DNA of 64,000 nucleotides from Halobacillus sp. Marseille-Q1614 (GCF_902809865.1 NZ_CADDWH010000001.1:2108001-2172000), one strand, 5' to 3'. Positions 17,053 through 26,584 are shown, numbered from the stretch's first letter. Program-made: numbers and translations. The notes: generated by a model not told the origin, from the letters alone.

Positions 17053-18507
17053 ATGCCACAAAATTATAATAAGATTTTAATTGCTGCACTGCTGATTGCT
17101 GGATCGTTTATTACCATTTTAAACCAAACGCTCATGATTACGGCCATCCCTCCTATTATGGAGGAAATGAATATATCGGCTAACACCGGACAGTGGCTGA
17201 CGACGGTGTTTATGCTCGTTAACGGTATTATGATTCCGGTCAGTGCTTTCTTGATCGAACGCTTTACGACGAGACAGCTTTTTATTACGGCGATGGGTAT
17301 TTTTGCCTTTGGTACAGTGGTAGGAGGGATTGCTCCTAACTTTGAGATTCTTCTGGCCGGAAGAGTTATTCAGTCGGCAGGAGCAGGCGTCATGCTTCCT
17401 TTAATGCAGACCGTTTTCCTGCTCATTTTCCCTGTAGAAAAACGCGGCGCAGCCATGGGGTATATCGGCCTTGTTATTTCTTTTGCCCCTGCAATCGGTC
17501 CTGCTATGTCAGGGTGGGTAACAGCCAACTACAGCTGGCGGTTTCTATTTTGGTTTATCTTCCCTCTGGCTATCATTATGATTGTTGTCGCTTACTATAT
17601 ATTAAGAAATGTAACGGAACTTAAAAATCCTAAAGTGGATCCGATCTCCATTATTCTTTCTTCTCTCGGATTTGGAAGTCTGCTTTATGGATTTACCAGT
17701 GCCGGTAATAACGGATGGGACAGCATGATAACGATCGGTGTACTTATTTTTGCAGCCATCACTCTCGTTATTTTCATTATTCGCCAGCTTCGGATGGAAC
17801 ATCCTATGCTCGAGTTCAGAGTATTTAAGCTTGGTACCTTTACGATTACCACTATTATTGGAATGGTAGGGTTTATGGGATTAATCGGAGCAGAAACCTT
17901 GATCCCGCTATACATGCAGAATATGAGAGATTTTACTGCCTTAGAGTCAGGAATTGTTTTACTGCCGGGGGCATTGATCTCCGGTTTTATGTCTCCGATT
18001 ACAGGCAGGATTTTTGATCGAATCGGTGCAAGGCTTCTCTCGATCGTTGGTTTAACGATTATGACGGCCGCTTCTTTAGGGTTTGCCTTTCTATCAACCG
18101 ATACTTCGATTATGTTTCTTACCATTATGTATGCAATTCGAATGTTTGGATTTGCCATGGTCATGATGCCTGTGACGACAGCGGGACTTAATCAGCTGCC
18201 GCCGAAATTAATTCCGCACGGAGCGGCCATGAGCAATACAATGCGTCAAATTGCGGCTTCCGTTGGAACGGCTATCCTAGTTACTGTGATGACGACGACA
18301 GCCCAGACAGCTGATCAGAGCGCCTCTATTCCTAACCCTGAAATTCACGGCGTCAATGTCGCATTTTTAGTTGTAACTGCTCTTTCATTTATGGCGTTAG
18401 TCTTATCAATTTTTGTAAAAAGGACCTATCCGCCTACGGATGAAGAATGGGATGAATCACAGCTTGAAAAGCAGGAACAAAAAGAAGCACTTAAGAGGAA
18501 TGGCTGA
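17053..18507 (+). CDS. MFS multidrug exporter, DHA2 (EmrB/QacA) family
   Basis: A 484-residue membrane protein with about 14 predicted segments, the DHA2 layout. Motifs: the D1-like LNQTLMITAIPPIMEEM in TM1, WLTTVFMLVNGIMIPVSAFL in TM2, motif A-type FLIERFTTRQLF, GAGVMLPLMQTV and motif C in TM5 (GYIGLVISFAPAIGPAMSGW). It resembles LmrB-type lincomycin/drug exporters of Bacillus; the substrate is not predictable. The SD is GAGGAGG. Its 3' end forms the terminator stem. No adjacent regulator gene was found. Confidence 0.9.
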   Translation: MPQNYNKILIAALLIAGSFITILNQTLMITAIPPIMEEMNISANTGQWLTTVFMLVNGIMIPVSAFLIERFTTRQLFITAMGIFAFGTVVGGIAPNFEILLAGRVIQSAGAGVMLPLMQTVFLLIFPVEKRGAAMGYIGLVISFAPAIGPAMSGWVTANYSWRFLFWFIFPLAIIMIVVAYYILRNVTELKNPKVDPISIILSSLGFGSLLYGFTSAGNNGWDSMITIGVLIFAAITLVIFIIRQLRMEHPMLEFRVFKLGTFTITTIIGMVGFMGLIGAETLIPLYMQNMRDFTALESGIVLLPGALISGFMSPITGRIFDRIGARLLSIVGLTIMTAASLGFAFLSTDTSIMFLTIMYAIRMFGFAMVMMPVTTAGLNQLPPKLIPHGAAMSNTMRQIAASVGTAILVTVMTTTAQTADQSASIPNPEIHGVNVAFLVVTALSFMALVLSIFVKRTYPPTDEEWDESQLEKQEQKEALKRNG

Positions 18508-18530
18508 GCCTTTCCCTTAAGTGCTTTTTA
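18485..18530 (+). terminator. Terminator overlapping the MFS stop codon
   Basis: AAGCACTTAAG (inside the last codons) pairs perfectly with CTTAAGTGCTT after the stop, with further GGA/TCC and GGCT/AGCC pairs inside, then TTTTTATT. The stem also covers the end of the convergent lipoprotein gene. Confidence 0.85.
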
Positions 18531-18782
18531 TTATTGTTCGTCCTGATCGTCATCTTCTTCGCTTTCATTCATATCATCATTTTCTTCATTCGCATCATTG
18601 TTATCATCAGAGCCATCTTCCCCATCGCCAGTTTGCGAGTCGTCTCCGTCGTGTTGTTCCTCACTCATATCATCATTCATTTCCTGGTCTTCGTTCTCCT
18701 GTGGCTCTTCCTCTCCACCGCAGGCTCCCAGAATGGCTAAAGCAAACATTATGGTACCCAATTTTAGAATCCAATTTTTCAA
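18531..18782 (-). CDS. Highly acidic small lipoprotein
   Basis: An 83-residue protein read from a TTG at 18782, placed after GAGGAGG. The signal peptide KNWILKLGTIMFALAILGAC ends in a lipobox (LGAC), so the mature N-terminus is Cys anchored in the membrane. The rest is almost only Asp, Glu, Asn, Gln, Ser and Met, with no hydrophobic core, suggesting a disordered polyanionic surface chain. That is common among halophile surface proteins and may bind cations. Upstream in-frame codons lack an SD. No family is recognised. Confidence 0.75.
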   Translation of the reverse strand: MKNWILKLGTIMFALAILGACGGEEEPQENEDQEMNDDMSEEQHDGDDSQTGDGEDGSDDNNDANEENDDMNESEEDDDQDEQ

Positions 18783-18873
18783 GCTAACTTCCTCCTCTTC
18801 TAATGATTCGTAATAAGGGTACCCCAATGATATAAAGACAAATCTGCATATCTGTTAATTTACGGTAAAAATA

Positions 18874-19683
18874 TCAGCCTTTTACTAATTGATAGAGCCT
18901 TGGTGTCTGCTCTTTTATCACATCTGAATTTGTCCGCCACTCAAAAATCGGACCCACTCCTCCATACTCAAAAGAAGCCGCCCATGGCTCCTGCCATAAT
19001 CCTTTTTTAATATTCTCAAGAACCCATGCTGCCAACTTCCAGTCTTTTTCGCTCATCGGCATACTGTCCCGGTACTTCCCTTCTTTTTTCTGAATCCCGG
19101 TTATATGAAGTTCTTTCAGGTGGTTTACCGGGAATTTACTCAAATATTGATACACATCTTCTCCCGTATAGAAACAGGTCATTTGTGCATGGGCAATATC
19201 AAGCAGCAGCCCGCACCCGGTTTCTTCGACAATGCGCGAAATCACCCGAGGGTCAATAATCGCACGCTGCATATCACTTTTTTCATCCCGGTAGACGACA
19301 TTTTCTAAAATGATCCGATCTTCCCCATACTTCTTGGCCATCCTATTAATGTCCAGAAGGATCGGTTCAATAATCTGATCTAACTCATCTTCTTTAAAAG
19401 TATCAATCGCCAAGTTAGGAAAGTGACTGGAATAGGCAACGAGATGTAAATTGATATAGGGCGTTGATGTATCTTTTAAAAGCTCATCAACCATTTTCCA
19501 GTTAACAGACGAAAGAGAATTGGCGCCGGCGTTTAAATCAAAATGGATGTAAGGAGGCCTTGAATTTTTTGCATCTTCAATAAGCTTCCTGTCAAAATCG
19601 GGACATTTAAAAAGATCAACTTCAATTTGCTGGTCATCTACCAGCTTTTTTGCTTCTGGAGAATAGTTAATAGCAAACTTCAT
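18874..19683 (-). CDS. DUF692-type TIM-barrel protein
   Basis: A 269-residue protein with the DUF692/MbnB-like TIM-barrel pattern: IHFDLNAGANSLSS, INLHLVAYSSHFP, IILENVVYRDE, GLLLDIAHAQMT, HLKELHITGIQ and a late SFEYGGVGP. Conserved His, Glu, Asp and Asn at strand ends would bind two or three metal ions; characterised relatives are multinuclear iron oxygenases acting on peptides. No small precursor peptide gene is visible beside it. The start is ATG 19683 after GAGAGGAG rather than the upstream in-frame codon at 19722. Function unknown. Confidence 0.75.
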   Translation of the reverse strand: MKFAINYSPEAKKLVDDQQIEVDLFKCPDFDRKLIEDAKNSRPPYIHFDLNAGANSLSSVNWKMVDELLKDTSTPYINLHLVAYSSHFPNLAIDTFKEDELDQIIEPILLDINRMAKKYGEDRIILENVVYRDEKSDMQRAIIDPRVISRIVEETGCGLLLDIAHAQMTCFYTGEDVYQYLSKFPVNHLKELHITGIQKKEGKYRDSMPMSEKDWKLAAWVLENIKKGLWQEPWAASFEYGGVGPIFEWRTNSDVIKEQTPRLYQLVKG

Positions 19684-19743
19684 AATTACTCCTCTCCCAG
19701 GCTTACCGCCACAGCGATTCACCCTAAGTTTCTAAATGTACAT

Positions 19744-20454
19744 CTATGCATTTCGGTACTTTGCACTTATAATTTCCTGTTCATATTTCTCTAATTCCGG
19801 CAGGCCCGCTTTACGTGATATTTCCAGCTCTGCTCTTCGGTCGTAAGGGACACGTATAAATTGGATAGCGATATTTGGCTGTTCAGCGTCCACAATAGCG
19901 TAAGAGGCTGACGTCAAATCGAGAGAATTTCCGACACTTCCTACGTTACATAAAATCCCCTGATTATAGGTCTGCAGAAGGGTTGTATGTATATCGCCAT
20001 AAAAAACAGCATCAGGCTGAGCTGTATCCCCTGTATGCGGACTGTTTTCAAACATTGATAACCTTTTTTCCAATGAATGATGGGGCAGGATTCGTTCAAA
20101 TTCACTTCTTGGGGACGCATGAAAAAATCGAAGCAGCTTGCCGTTCAACTCTAGATCAATGTGAAACGGCAATGAGTTCAGATATAAGAAATCATCCTCG
20201 GTTAAACGGTCCTGAAACCATTGGATAAATGAATTGGGCGAAGGATTTTGGATAAAAACATCCCAGTTGCCCCGAATGACTTTCTCGCAGTTCTGTCGTA
20301 TCAGCTGAATGCACTCTGAACCTTGAGGTCCTTTCCCAATTAAATCTCCTAAACAGAAAATTCGCTTTATCCCGCGGGAATGGACATCATTGAGCACTTC
20401 CTGAAGTGCTGTTTCGTTTCCATGGATATCTGAGATCACAGCAATTTTAGTCAA
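19744..20454 (-). CDS. Calcineurin-like metallophosphoesterase
   Basis: A 236-residue protein with the metallophosphoesterase motif set: SDIHGN at residues 8-13, GDLIGKGP, RGNWD, a central FFHASPR and FYGDIHTTLL. The sequence belongs to the YfcE/PrpE-like group with two metal ions, acting on phosphomonoesters or dinucleotides; the substrate is not predictable. The start is a TTG at 20454 with AAGGTGG 7 nt upstream. It is transcribed alone. Confidence 0.88.
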   Translation of the reverse strand: MTKIAVISDIHGNETALQEVLNDVHSRGIKRIFCLGDLIGKGPQGSECIQLIRQNCEKVIRGNWDVFIQNPSPNSFIQWFQDRLTEDDFLYLNSLPFHIDLELNGKLLRFFHASPRSEFERILPHHSLEKRLSMFENSPHTGDTAQPDAVFYGDIHTTLLQTYNQGILCNVGSVGNSLDLTSASYAIVDAEQPNIAIQFIRVPYDRRAELEISRKAGLPELEKYEQEIISAKYRNA

Positions 20455-20559
20455 AATTATTCCACCTTATTTTCCTTATTATATTTCTATAGTCTCATAA
20501 GAATGAATACTATCCTATAGTTAAAACTTAGAATCCATTAAAAACTAGCAGTGCCCCAC

Positions 20560-20675
20560 ATTAGAGCGAACACCACTGCGCTTTCCAACAGACGAAGGTC
20601 AAAGCCTCCTCACGAAACCCACGCTCTCGGGTCGTCCGTTTTTTTAGCAGGAGCATTCCTGTCTAAAAAGTATCG
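20560..20675 (+). repeat. Dispersed palindromic repeat, copy D
   Basis: It holds CAGACGAAGGTCAAAGCCTC and the partner arm GGTCGTCCGTTTTTTTAGCA then GGAGCATTCC, matching copies F and G. It lies between the phosphoesterase promoter region and the mtlD terminator. Confidence 0.7.
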
Positions 20676-20743
20676 GGTCCTTGCACATAAAAAAGCCTCT
20701 CCTTTCGATAATCTCAACTCCTGCTTGTTCAAAGACTTCCATT

Positions 20744-20782
20744 GAAAAAAGCAGGCTGTTGAGAAAAATCTCAACAGCCTGC
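20744..20782 (-). terminator. Terminator of the mtl operon
   Basis: GCAGGCTGTTGAGA/TCTCAACAGCCTGC is a perfect 14-bp stem followed by TTTTTTC on the minus strand. Confidence 0.93.
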
Positions 20783-20791
20783 CGTTTAAAG

Positions 20792-21925
20792 TTAACTTTC
20801 AATATGCTTTTCCACTAATTGTACAAGCAGATGTTCATCGGCTAATTGAGAAACTTCTTTTAATGTCTCAATAGCTCCATTTTCATTAATTCGATTCTGT
20901 AATTCACGCGCTTCTTCATCGTTTGAGTCATCAAACGCCAGTGCAGCTGCGATTACTTCCGGAAGATAGACAGGGGCTTCTCCAATCCATTCCAGATAGT
21001 CCAAAGCCGGGCGGATTAAACGGTCCTGTGAGCCAAGCTTGCGAATCGGTCCTCTTCCGACACGAGTAACTTCATCTGTCATACTCGGGTTAGTGAAACG
21101 ATCCAGGATCTTTGTGATGTAAGCCTGGTGCTCCTCTTTGTTAAAGTTATATTTCGCGGCGAGTACTGCTCCCGTTTCCTGAAGGGCCCCGCGTACTTTC
21201 TCTACGACTTTCTCATCCTGCATTGCCTGCTGAATCGTCTCATAGCCATACTTTCGGCCGATATACGCTGCAGCGGCGTGGCCTGTATTAACGGTAAACA
21301 GCTTTCTCTCAATAAAAGGAGTCAAGTCCTCAACATAGGTAACACCTTCAATAGCAGGAGGTTCCCCTTTGATTTCAGAAGTTTCCACTACCCATTCATA
21401 AAAAGGTTCGACTTCCACAGTCAGTGGATCGTCATGATTCTGAATCGGCACGATACGGTCTACTCCGGCATTTGGAAAACCTGCCAGCCGGTTCAGCTCT
21501 TCTGTTTCGGACATCAGCTCTTCTACATGCTTTTTCAATAGGGAGCTTCCGCCTATCATATTTTCACAGGCAATAACATTAATAGGAGCTTCATTTGTTT
21601 TAAAGCGTTTTTTCAACGCCTTCGCAAGAAGCGGGGCAATTTTCGGCAGAATGTGCGGACCGATAGCTGTTGTTATAAGGTCTGCTTTTTCAATAGCTTC
21701 TATAACCTGAACTTCCTGTGTCATGCTGTTAAGCCCGGAAACGTTCTTCACCTGGATAGTCTGTCCTCCACCCGCAAGGATGACTTCGTACGCCTGCTTA
21801 TCGTTTAGGGCATTAATTATTTGATCATTCACATCAACAAAAATGGTTTCATAGCCTGCCTGGTCTAATAAAGTACCGATAAAACCGCGGCCGATGTTTC
21901 CTGCTCCAAAGTGAACAGCAAGCAT
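20792..21925 (-). CDS. mtlD: Mannitol-1-phosphate 5-dehydrogenase
   Basis: A 377-residue NAD-dependent dehydrogenase. VHFGAGNIGRGFIG at the N-terminus is the Rossmann loop; the catalytic lysine/asparagine region around ERKLFTVNTGHAAAAYIG is conserved. It oxidises mannitol-1-phosphate to fructose-6-phosphate. The stop of mtlF lies 1 nt upstream of its ATG, so the two are co-transcribed. It is the last gene of mtlA-mtlR-mtlF-mtlD. Confidence 0.97.
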   Translation of the reverse strand: MLAVHFGAGNIGRGFIGTLLDQAGYETIFVDVNDQIINALNDKQAYEVILAGGGQTIQVKNVSGLNSMTQEVQVIEAIEKADLITTAIGPHILPKIAPLLAKALKKRFKTNEAPINVIACENMIGGSSLLKKHVEELMSETEELNRLAGFPNAGVDRIVPIQNHDDPLTVEVEPFYEWVVETSEIKGEPPAIEGVTYVEDLTPFIERKLFTVNTGHAAAAYIGRKYGYETIQQAMQDEKVVEKVRGALQETGAVLAAKYNFNKEEHQAYITKILDRFTNPSMTDEVTRVGRGPIRKLGSQDRLIRPALDYLEWIGEAPVYLPEVIAAALAFDDSNDEEARELQNRINENGAIETLKEVSQLADEHLLVQLVEKHIES

Positions 21926-21926
21926 A

Positions 21927-22364
21927 TTAGTTCACCTCACTGAAGATGGCAAGGACTTCTTCTTCTGTCTGTGCAGAAAGGATTTTATCGATATTCTCTT
22001 CTTCAGAGCATACGATTGCAATTTGGGATAGGACTTCTAAATGGTCGTCTCCTTTACCTGCGATTCCAATCATGAGCTTAACGATGTTGCCGTCACCGAA
22101 ATCAACGCCGTCCGGCACAGTCACTACAGCAATTCCTGTTTCCAGAACAGATTTTTTAGCATCTTCTGTACCGTGCGGGATCGCGACGAAATTCCCCATA
22201 AAAGTGGACGTAAGCTCTTCACGCTTAAGCATTTCATCGATATAGTCTTCTTTTACATATCCCTGGTCTTTTAACACAGCACCAACATAGCGGATCGCTT
22301 CTTCCTTCTCACTGAAGCTGGCATTTAGCTTTACATTTTTTGCTGTCAAAATATTTGTTGTCAT
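21927..22364 (-). CDS. mtlF: PTS mannitol-specific EIIA component
   Basis: A 145-residue PTS EIIA protein of the fructose/mannitol type. The phospho-histidine is in GNFVAIPHGTEDAKKSV. It receives phosphate from HPr and passes it to the EIIB domain of MtlA. It is encoded apart from EIICB as in other Bacilli, tightly placed between mtlR and mtlD. Confidence 0.95.
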   Translation of the reverse strand: MTTNILTAKNVKLNASFSEKEEAIRYVGAVLKDQGYVKEDYIDEMLKREELTSTFMGNFVAIPHGTEDAKKSVLETGIAVVTVPDGVDFGDGNIVKLMIGIAGKGDDHLEVLSQIAIVCSEEENIDKILSAQTEEEVLAIFSEVN

Positions 22365-22370
22365 TATTAA

Positions 22371-24485
22371 TCAATCTCCCTTTGTGTTTAATTTTTTTCT
22401 AAGAAAATGATGAAGCTGATTGGATAAGTAATGGAGAATCTTATCCTTATCTTTTGATTCTAAAGTTTCTATGGCATTTGAATCTTCTACAATTAATGAG
22501 CTGAGGAAACTGAGTAATTCAAGACCTTCCTGATGAAAATCTTTTGGCGCGAGCATTAACAGCATGGTTGTCATCTCAGTTTCCTGCTGATCCATTCCCA
22601 TAATTTTAATTGGATCTTCTAAAATGTGAACCGTAAATGATGGCTGCTTTATTTCATCTGTGCGTGTATGATACAACGCAAGTCCTGTCCCTGGAATGCC
22701 GAGGCCTCCGAGCTTTTCACGTTCTGTGAGCGCTTTTTTTACGAGGCTTGCATCTTTTGCAATTCCACTGCTTCGAAGTCTGGAAACAGCTTGATTAACT
22801 GCTTCATCACTCGCAGTTTCCTGTCCTTGTGTAATAGATAAGGAGTCCAGCAGCTGGTGAACGGCCGTCGCATAGCGCTGAACCGACTGCACTGAGGCTT
22901 GAATGGTTTTGACCGTCTCATCTTCAGCAGGCATCTCAGGAAAGCTTTCATTTTTGATACGCGTCTGCTTCGTCACTTTAAGGCGGCGAATCGCGTGTTC
23001 AATCTTTTGCACATCCCCTGAAGGAAGCATTGGACTGACCTGGATATAATCTTTAAAGTCTAAAAGCCCGACGGTCGAGACGACTAAATCAAATTCGTAG
23101 CGGTCCATATCATTTAAATCAAACAGGGATACGTGCTCAACCTTTTCGATTTCCTTGAATTCCTGGTTTAGTTTAGCGGCAAGAATCTTTGCTGTTCCAA
23201 TTCCGCTCGAACAGACAACCAATACGCGCACCCCTTGAATCTTTTCATCATTTAACAGCGCTGACGCAAAGTGCATGACGAGGTATGCGGTCTCTTCTTT
23301 TGGAAAATGAAATTCAGGGAAAACGTGAGCCGCGGCGTTCTCTACTATTCGAAACAGCTCTTTGTAATCAGATTCGATCTGATCCATTAAAGGGTTTTGA
23401 ATATCCATCTTCTGCTCAATGCGATAGATGCTCGGTTTTAAATGAACGACTAAGTCGTTCAATAAATGCGACGAGGCATGTAAGTTTACCCCAATTTCTT
23501 TTGAAACAAAATCGATCAGCTGCTTGGCTTTAAAGGCTACGCTGAGACTCGTTGATTCTAAGAAGGAGTCCTGGTTATAGCGAACCTTTGCCCCCATCAG
23601 GTGCATCGTAATATAGCCCATTTCCGCCTCGGGGATCTTCAGTTGAAAGGTTGCTTCCAGCTGTCTGATTAAACGACTGGCAAGTGAAAACTCCTTCGTT
23701 TCCCTTAACTCCGATAAATAGTTCTCATCGATTTCAATGATTTCCCCTTGCTGAATTCTCTCGATAGCCAAAGCGAGGTGAATGACCAGGCCAATGTATG
23801 CACTGTCTGCTAAGTCATACGTCAAAGATGCACGTATTTCGTCAACACTTCGTTCAATCAGCATCAGTTTTTCTTTATCCACCAGCCCCAGCAGCTGGTC
23901 AGACACACTATCCACGGTTCGTGCCGAAGAATTCCCTAAGTTTTCCCTTAAGATATTAATAAAATCCAGCTCATCCATATGACGCATGATCAGAAATCCG
24001 ATAGCTTCACGAATCTTGCTTTCTTCTCCTTGGATTTCAACCCCGTATCCGCGTTTTCGAAGAAGAGTAAGGTGGAAGCCGAATAAGTCTTCTTCGATTT
24101 TATCCAGATCATTACTTACGGTTGCTACCGTAACTCCAAGTTCATTGGCGAGAGACATCAGCTTGATCGGATCCTTGGCTTCAAGCAGTCGAGAGAGAAT
24201 AATGACATGTCTTTCTTCAGGCGTATAATCCGAAGGTGTCTGCTGACTAATCTCTTCCTGAAGCTGCTTTTTCTTTTCATCTGAACCTAGAACTTCAAGA
24301 CCGCTTCCTGCCTTCTTTTCAAGATGAAGTTGATAAGAAGAAAAAATGTCCTCTACACCTTTTAAATCCCGATGAATCGTTCTCTTACTCACATCAAGTT
24401 GAGCGGCAATCTCCTTGACCGTTACACTATGGTCCGCCTCGAGCAGCTGATCGATGATTTTACGTTCTCTTGCTGTCATATACAT
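22371..24485 (-). CDS. mtlR: Transcriptional activator of the mannitol operon
   Basis: A 704-residue PRD-type activator. Order: HTH_11 (ERKIIDQLLEADHSVTVKEIAAQL), a second HTH (VTVATVSNDLDKIEEDLF), two PTS regulation domains (~190-400, with phospho-His in YIGLVIHLALAIERI and TAYLVMHFASALL), an EIIB-Gat-like domain (VLVVCSSGIGTAKILA) and a C-terminal EIIA-like domain. The ATG at 24485 follows GAGGAGGTGG at 10 nt; an in-frame TTG at 24506 overlaps the SD. It activates mtl genes when phosphorylated by HPr and dephosphorylated by the mannitol EII proteins (known for B. subtilis and Geobacillus MtlR). Confidence 0.95.
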   Translation of the reverse strand: MYMTARERKIIDQLLEADHSVTVKEIAAQLDVSKRTIHRDLKGVEDIFSSYQLHLEKKAGSGLEVLGSDEKKKQLQEEISQQTPSDYTPEERHVIILSRLLEAKDPIKLMSLANELGVTVATVSNDLDKIEEDLFGFHLTLLRKRGYGVEIQGEESKIREAIGFLIMRHMDELDFINILRENLGNSSARTVDSVSDQLLGLVDKEKLMLIERSVDEIRASLTYDLADSAYIGLVIHLALAIERIQQGEIIEIDENYLSELRETKEFSLASRLIRQLEATFQLKIPEAEMGYITMHLMGAKVRYNQDSFLESTSLSVAFKAKQLIDFVSKEIGVNLHASSHLLNDLVVHLKPSIYRIEQKMDIQNPLMDQIESDYKELFRIVENAAAHVFPEFHFPKEETAYLVMHFASALLNDEKIQGVRVLVVCSSGIGTAKILAAKLNQEFKEIEKVEHVSLFDLNDMDRYEFDLVVSTVGLLDFKDYIQVSPMLPSGDVQKIEHAIRRLKVTKQTRIKNESFPEMPAEDETVKTIQASVQSVQRYATAVHQLLDSLSITQGQETASDEAVNQAVSRLRSSGIAKDASLVKKALTEREKLGGLGIPGTGLALYHTRTDEIKQPSFTVHILEDPIKIMGMDQQETEMTTMLLMLAPKDFHQEGLELLSFLSSLIVEDSNAIETLESKDKDKILHYLSNQLHHFLRKKLNTKGD

Positions 24486-24711
24486 CCAGCTTCCACCTCC
24501 TCTCAAGTTTTATTTAAATAGTTTGCACCTTCATCATATGTCCTTATCCGCATGATCACAATGAAAAGAAAAACTAATTCTTTCAATCTGACTGGTGACA
24601 ACTTTTAATAGAGGATACCGTAAAGAAAAAGAGTTTTAATCAAATTGCTGTTTGCAGATCACCCCGCGTGGGAGAGAATGGCATGAAGAGCGATTAGAAT
24701 CTCCAAAGTAT

Positions 24712-24741
24712 AAAGAGCCTGAAGATGATTCAGGCTCTTTT
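24712..24741. terminator. Attenuating hairpin between mtlA and mtlR
   Basis: AAGAGCCTGAA-gatga-TTCAGGCTCTT with a short U-tract, directly after mtlA. It may reduce read-through from mtlA into mtlR. Confidence 0.75.
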
Positions 24742-24747
24742 ACTTAT

Positions 24748-26211
24748 TTATTGATCTGTTTTTAATTCTGCTACTAATTCGTCATATTTAGGGCTGTTTA
24801 AGAAATTATCCACAGAAATGTGGTACGCGTTAGGTACTCTTTGAATCGCGCGCTCTGTTAAATCTTTGTGAGTAATAACTACATCTACATCGGCTGGAAG
24901 ATCATTAATCGCCATATTTGTGACGTTAATATCAATTCCCGCTTTCTTAAATTTATTTTTCAATAATGAGGAGCCCATTGCACTGGAGCCCATCCCCGCA
25001 TCACAGGCAAAGATAATTTTCTCTACATTTTCCCTGTTTAACGAAGGAACTTCATCAGTTGAAGCCTGTGTTGGCTGAGCTTCATTCTTCTCTACAGAAA
25101 GGTTGCCGGAAACACTGCTCTTCTTACCTTTCATGCTTTCCATCTTAGCTGTAGCTTCTGTTAAATCTTCTTCTTCTTCCTGTTTGCTCATCCTCAGGAT
25201 CAATGATGCTACCGCGAAGGAAACGATTGTCGCAATTAATACACCTAATAGAACTCCAACAAAGTTGCCGCGCGGTGTTAAAGCCAAGTAAGCAAAGATA
25301 CTGCCAGGGGAAGGAGTCGCACTTAATCCTACACCAAATGCTGCAAATGTTGCCGTCCCGCTTACACCACCGGCAATAGCTGCTAAAATTAATGCCGGCT
25401 TAGATAAAACGTATGGAAAGTAAATCTCATGAATACCGCCAAAGAAGTGAATAATTGCTGCACCAGGTGCTGTCTGTCTAGAAACGCCCTTACCAAAAAC
25501 CATAAACGCAAGTAAGATTCCTAGACCTGGTCCAGGGTTTGATTCCAACATAAACAGGATTGACTGACCAAGCTCCTGCTGCTGACTTGCTCCAATCGGG
25601 TTTAAGATCCCGTGGTTAATTGCATTGTTTAAGAAAAGTACTTTAGCCGGTTCAATAAATATATTAACTAATGGAAGAAGTCCAGCATTAATTAAGAATT
25701 CAACACCAGCTGCCAGTGCTTTCGTCAGCCCGGAAATAACCGGCCCTGCAATGTAATAAGAAATAATAGTAAGGATAGAACCGAGAATCCCTGCCGAGAA
25801 GTTATTCACAAGCATTTCGAAACCTTGACGTACGCGTCCTTCCAACAGCTTGTCCACTTGTTTTATCGCATATCCGCCAAATGGTCCCATTACCATTGCT
25901 CCTAAGAACATTGGTACATCTGCTGAAACAATAACACCCATTACAGCTATGGCCCCGACTACCCCGCCTCGCAATCCATGAACTAACCTACCACCTGTAA
26001 AGGCGATTAAAATAGGTAAAAGATAGGTTAAAATAGGTCCAACCATCTCGGCTAAGTCTGCATTGGGCATCCACCCTGTCTCTATAAATAATGCAGTTAT
26101 AATACCCCAAGCGATGAAAGCGGCAATATTCGGCATAATCATTCCACTTAAGAAGCTGCCGAACTTTTGCACTCTTGCTCTAATTCCTGTCTTTTGACTT
26201 TGTTCAGCCAA
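24748..26211 (-). CDS. mtlA: PTS mannitol-specific EIICB permease
   Basis: A ~487-residue PTS permease. The EIIC part (residues ~15-340) has many membrane segments and the conserved NNAINHGILNPIG and GGIHEIYFPYVL substrate-site motifs. A charged linker leads to the EIIB domain with phospho-cysteine in IIFACDAGMGSSAMGSS; there is no EIIA domain (supplied by mtlF). It imports and phosphorylates mannitol. The start is taken as TTG 26211, 8 nt after GAGGAG; the GTG at 26220 overlaps the SD itself. A cre box and a likely MtlR operator lie upstream. Confidence 0.96.
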   Translation of the reverse strand: MAEQSQKTGIRARVQKFGSFLSGMIMPNIAAFIAWGIITALFIETGWMPNADLAEMVGPILTYLLPILIAFTGGRLVHGLRGGVVGAIAVMGVIVSADVPMFLGAMVMGPFGGYAIKQVDKLLEGRVRQGFEMLVNNFSAGILGSILTIISYYIAGPVISGLTKALAAGVEFLINAGLLPLVNIFIEPAKVLFLNNAINHGILNPIGASQQQELGQSILFMLESNPGPGLGILLAFMVFGKGVSRQTAPGAAIIHFFGGIHEIYFPYVLSKPALILAAIAGGVSGTATFAAFGVGLSATPSPGSIFAYLALTPRGNFVGVLLGVLIATIVSFAVASLILRMSKQEEEEDLTEATAKMESMKGKKSSVSGNLSVEKNEAQPTQASTDEVPSLNRENVEKIIFACDAGMGSSAMGSSLLKNKFKKAGIDINVTNMAINDLPADVDVVITHKDLTERAIQRVPNAYHISVDNFLNSPKYDELVAELKTDQ

Positions 26212-26261
26212 GTTAACCACTCCTCGTCTAAAATTTTGTTCGTGTATCTTTCTGTAATCTT

Positions 26262-26291
26262 ATTTTAAAGCGGTTACACCAGATGCTTCAA
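26262..26291 (-). promoter_or_regulatory. Promoter of mtlA
   Basis: TTGAAG (26291-26286), an 18-nt spacer and TAAAAT (26267-26262) on the minus strand. The cre box overlaps the -10 end and the MtlR-like site lies 18-40 nt upstream of the -35, the expected activator place. Confidence 0.6.
26265..26278. promoter_or_regulatory. cre box (CcpA site) at mtlA
   Basis: TTAAAGCGGTTACA matches the cre consensus TGWAANCGNTNWCA at every fixed position except the second. Its overlap with the mtlA promoter points to catabolite repression. Confidence 0.8.
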
Positions 26292-26309
26292 TATAATCTA
26301 AATGTATGT

Positions 26310-26331
26310 TTGACACACGACATGTTGCCAA
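26310..26331. promoter_or_regulatory. Likely MtlR operator
   Basis: TTGACACA ... TGTTGCCAA forms an imperfect dyad resembling the MtlR site TTGNCACAN4TGTGNCAA, one base longer in the centre, just upstream of the mtlA -35. Confidence 0.65.
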
Positions 26332-26584
26332 AATTCACTTTGAATGTGCTCCTGACGCTATTTTCAGCCGATTTAATGTGCTTTTTTTCACGTCTAATGT
26401 CCATTCCCTCAAACCCCTTGATACACAAGGGATAAACAAGGTTTTAAAAAAGAATGAAATTTCCAAATTGCTTAAAATCTTCTGTAATCACTACTATACA
26501 TAAGCAAACTAAACAACGGCCCCACTTAGTGTGTGCCATCATCGTTCTTTACGTTTAATCACGCTTAATCGACATTAAGCTGGT

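Noticed and set aside
18521-18813. Several plus-strand frames opposite the acidic lipoprotein
   Set aside because: They arise from the GAN/GAR codon bias of the acidic gene on the other strand.
21128-21541. 137-codon plus-strand frame inside mtlD
   Set aside because: Antisense shadow of a certain gene.
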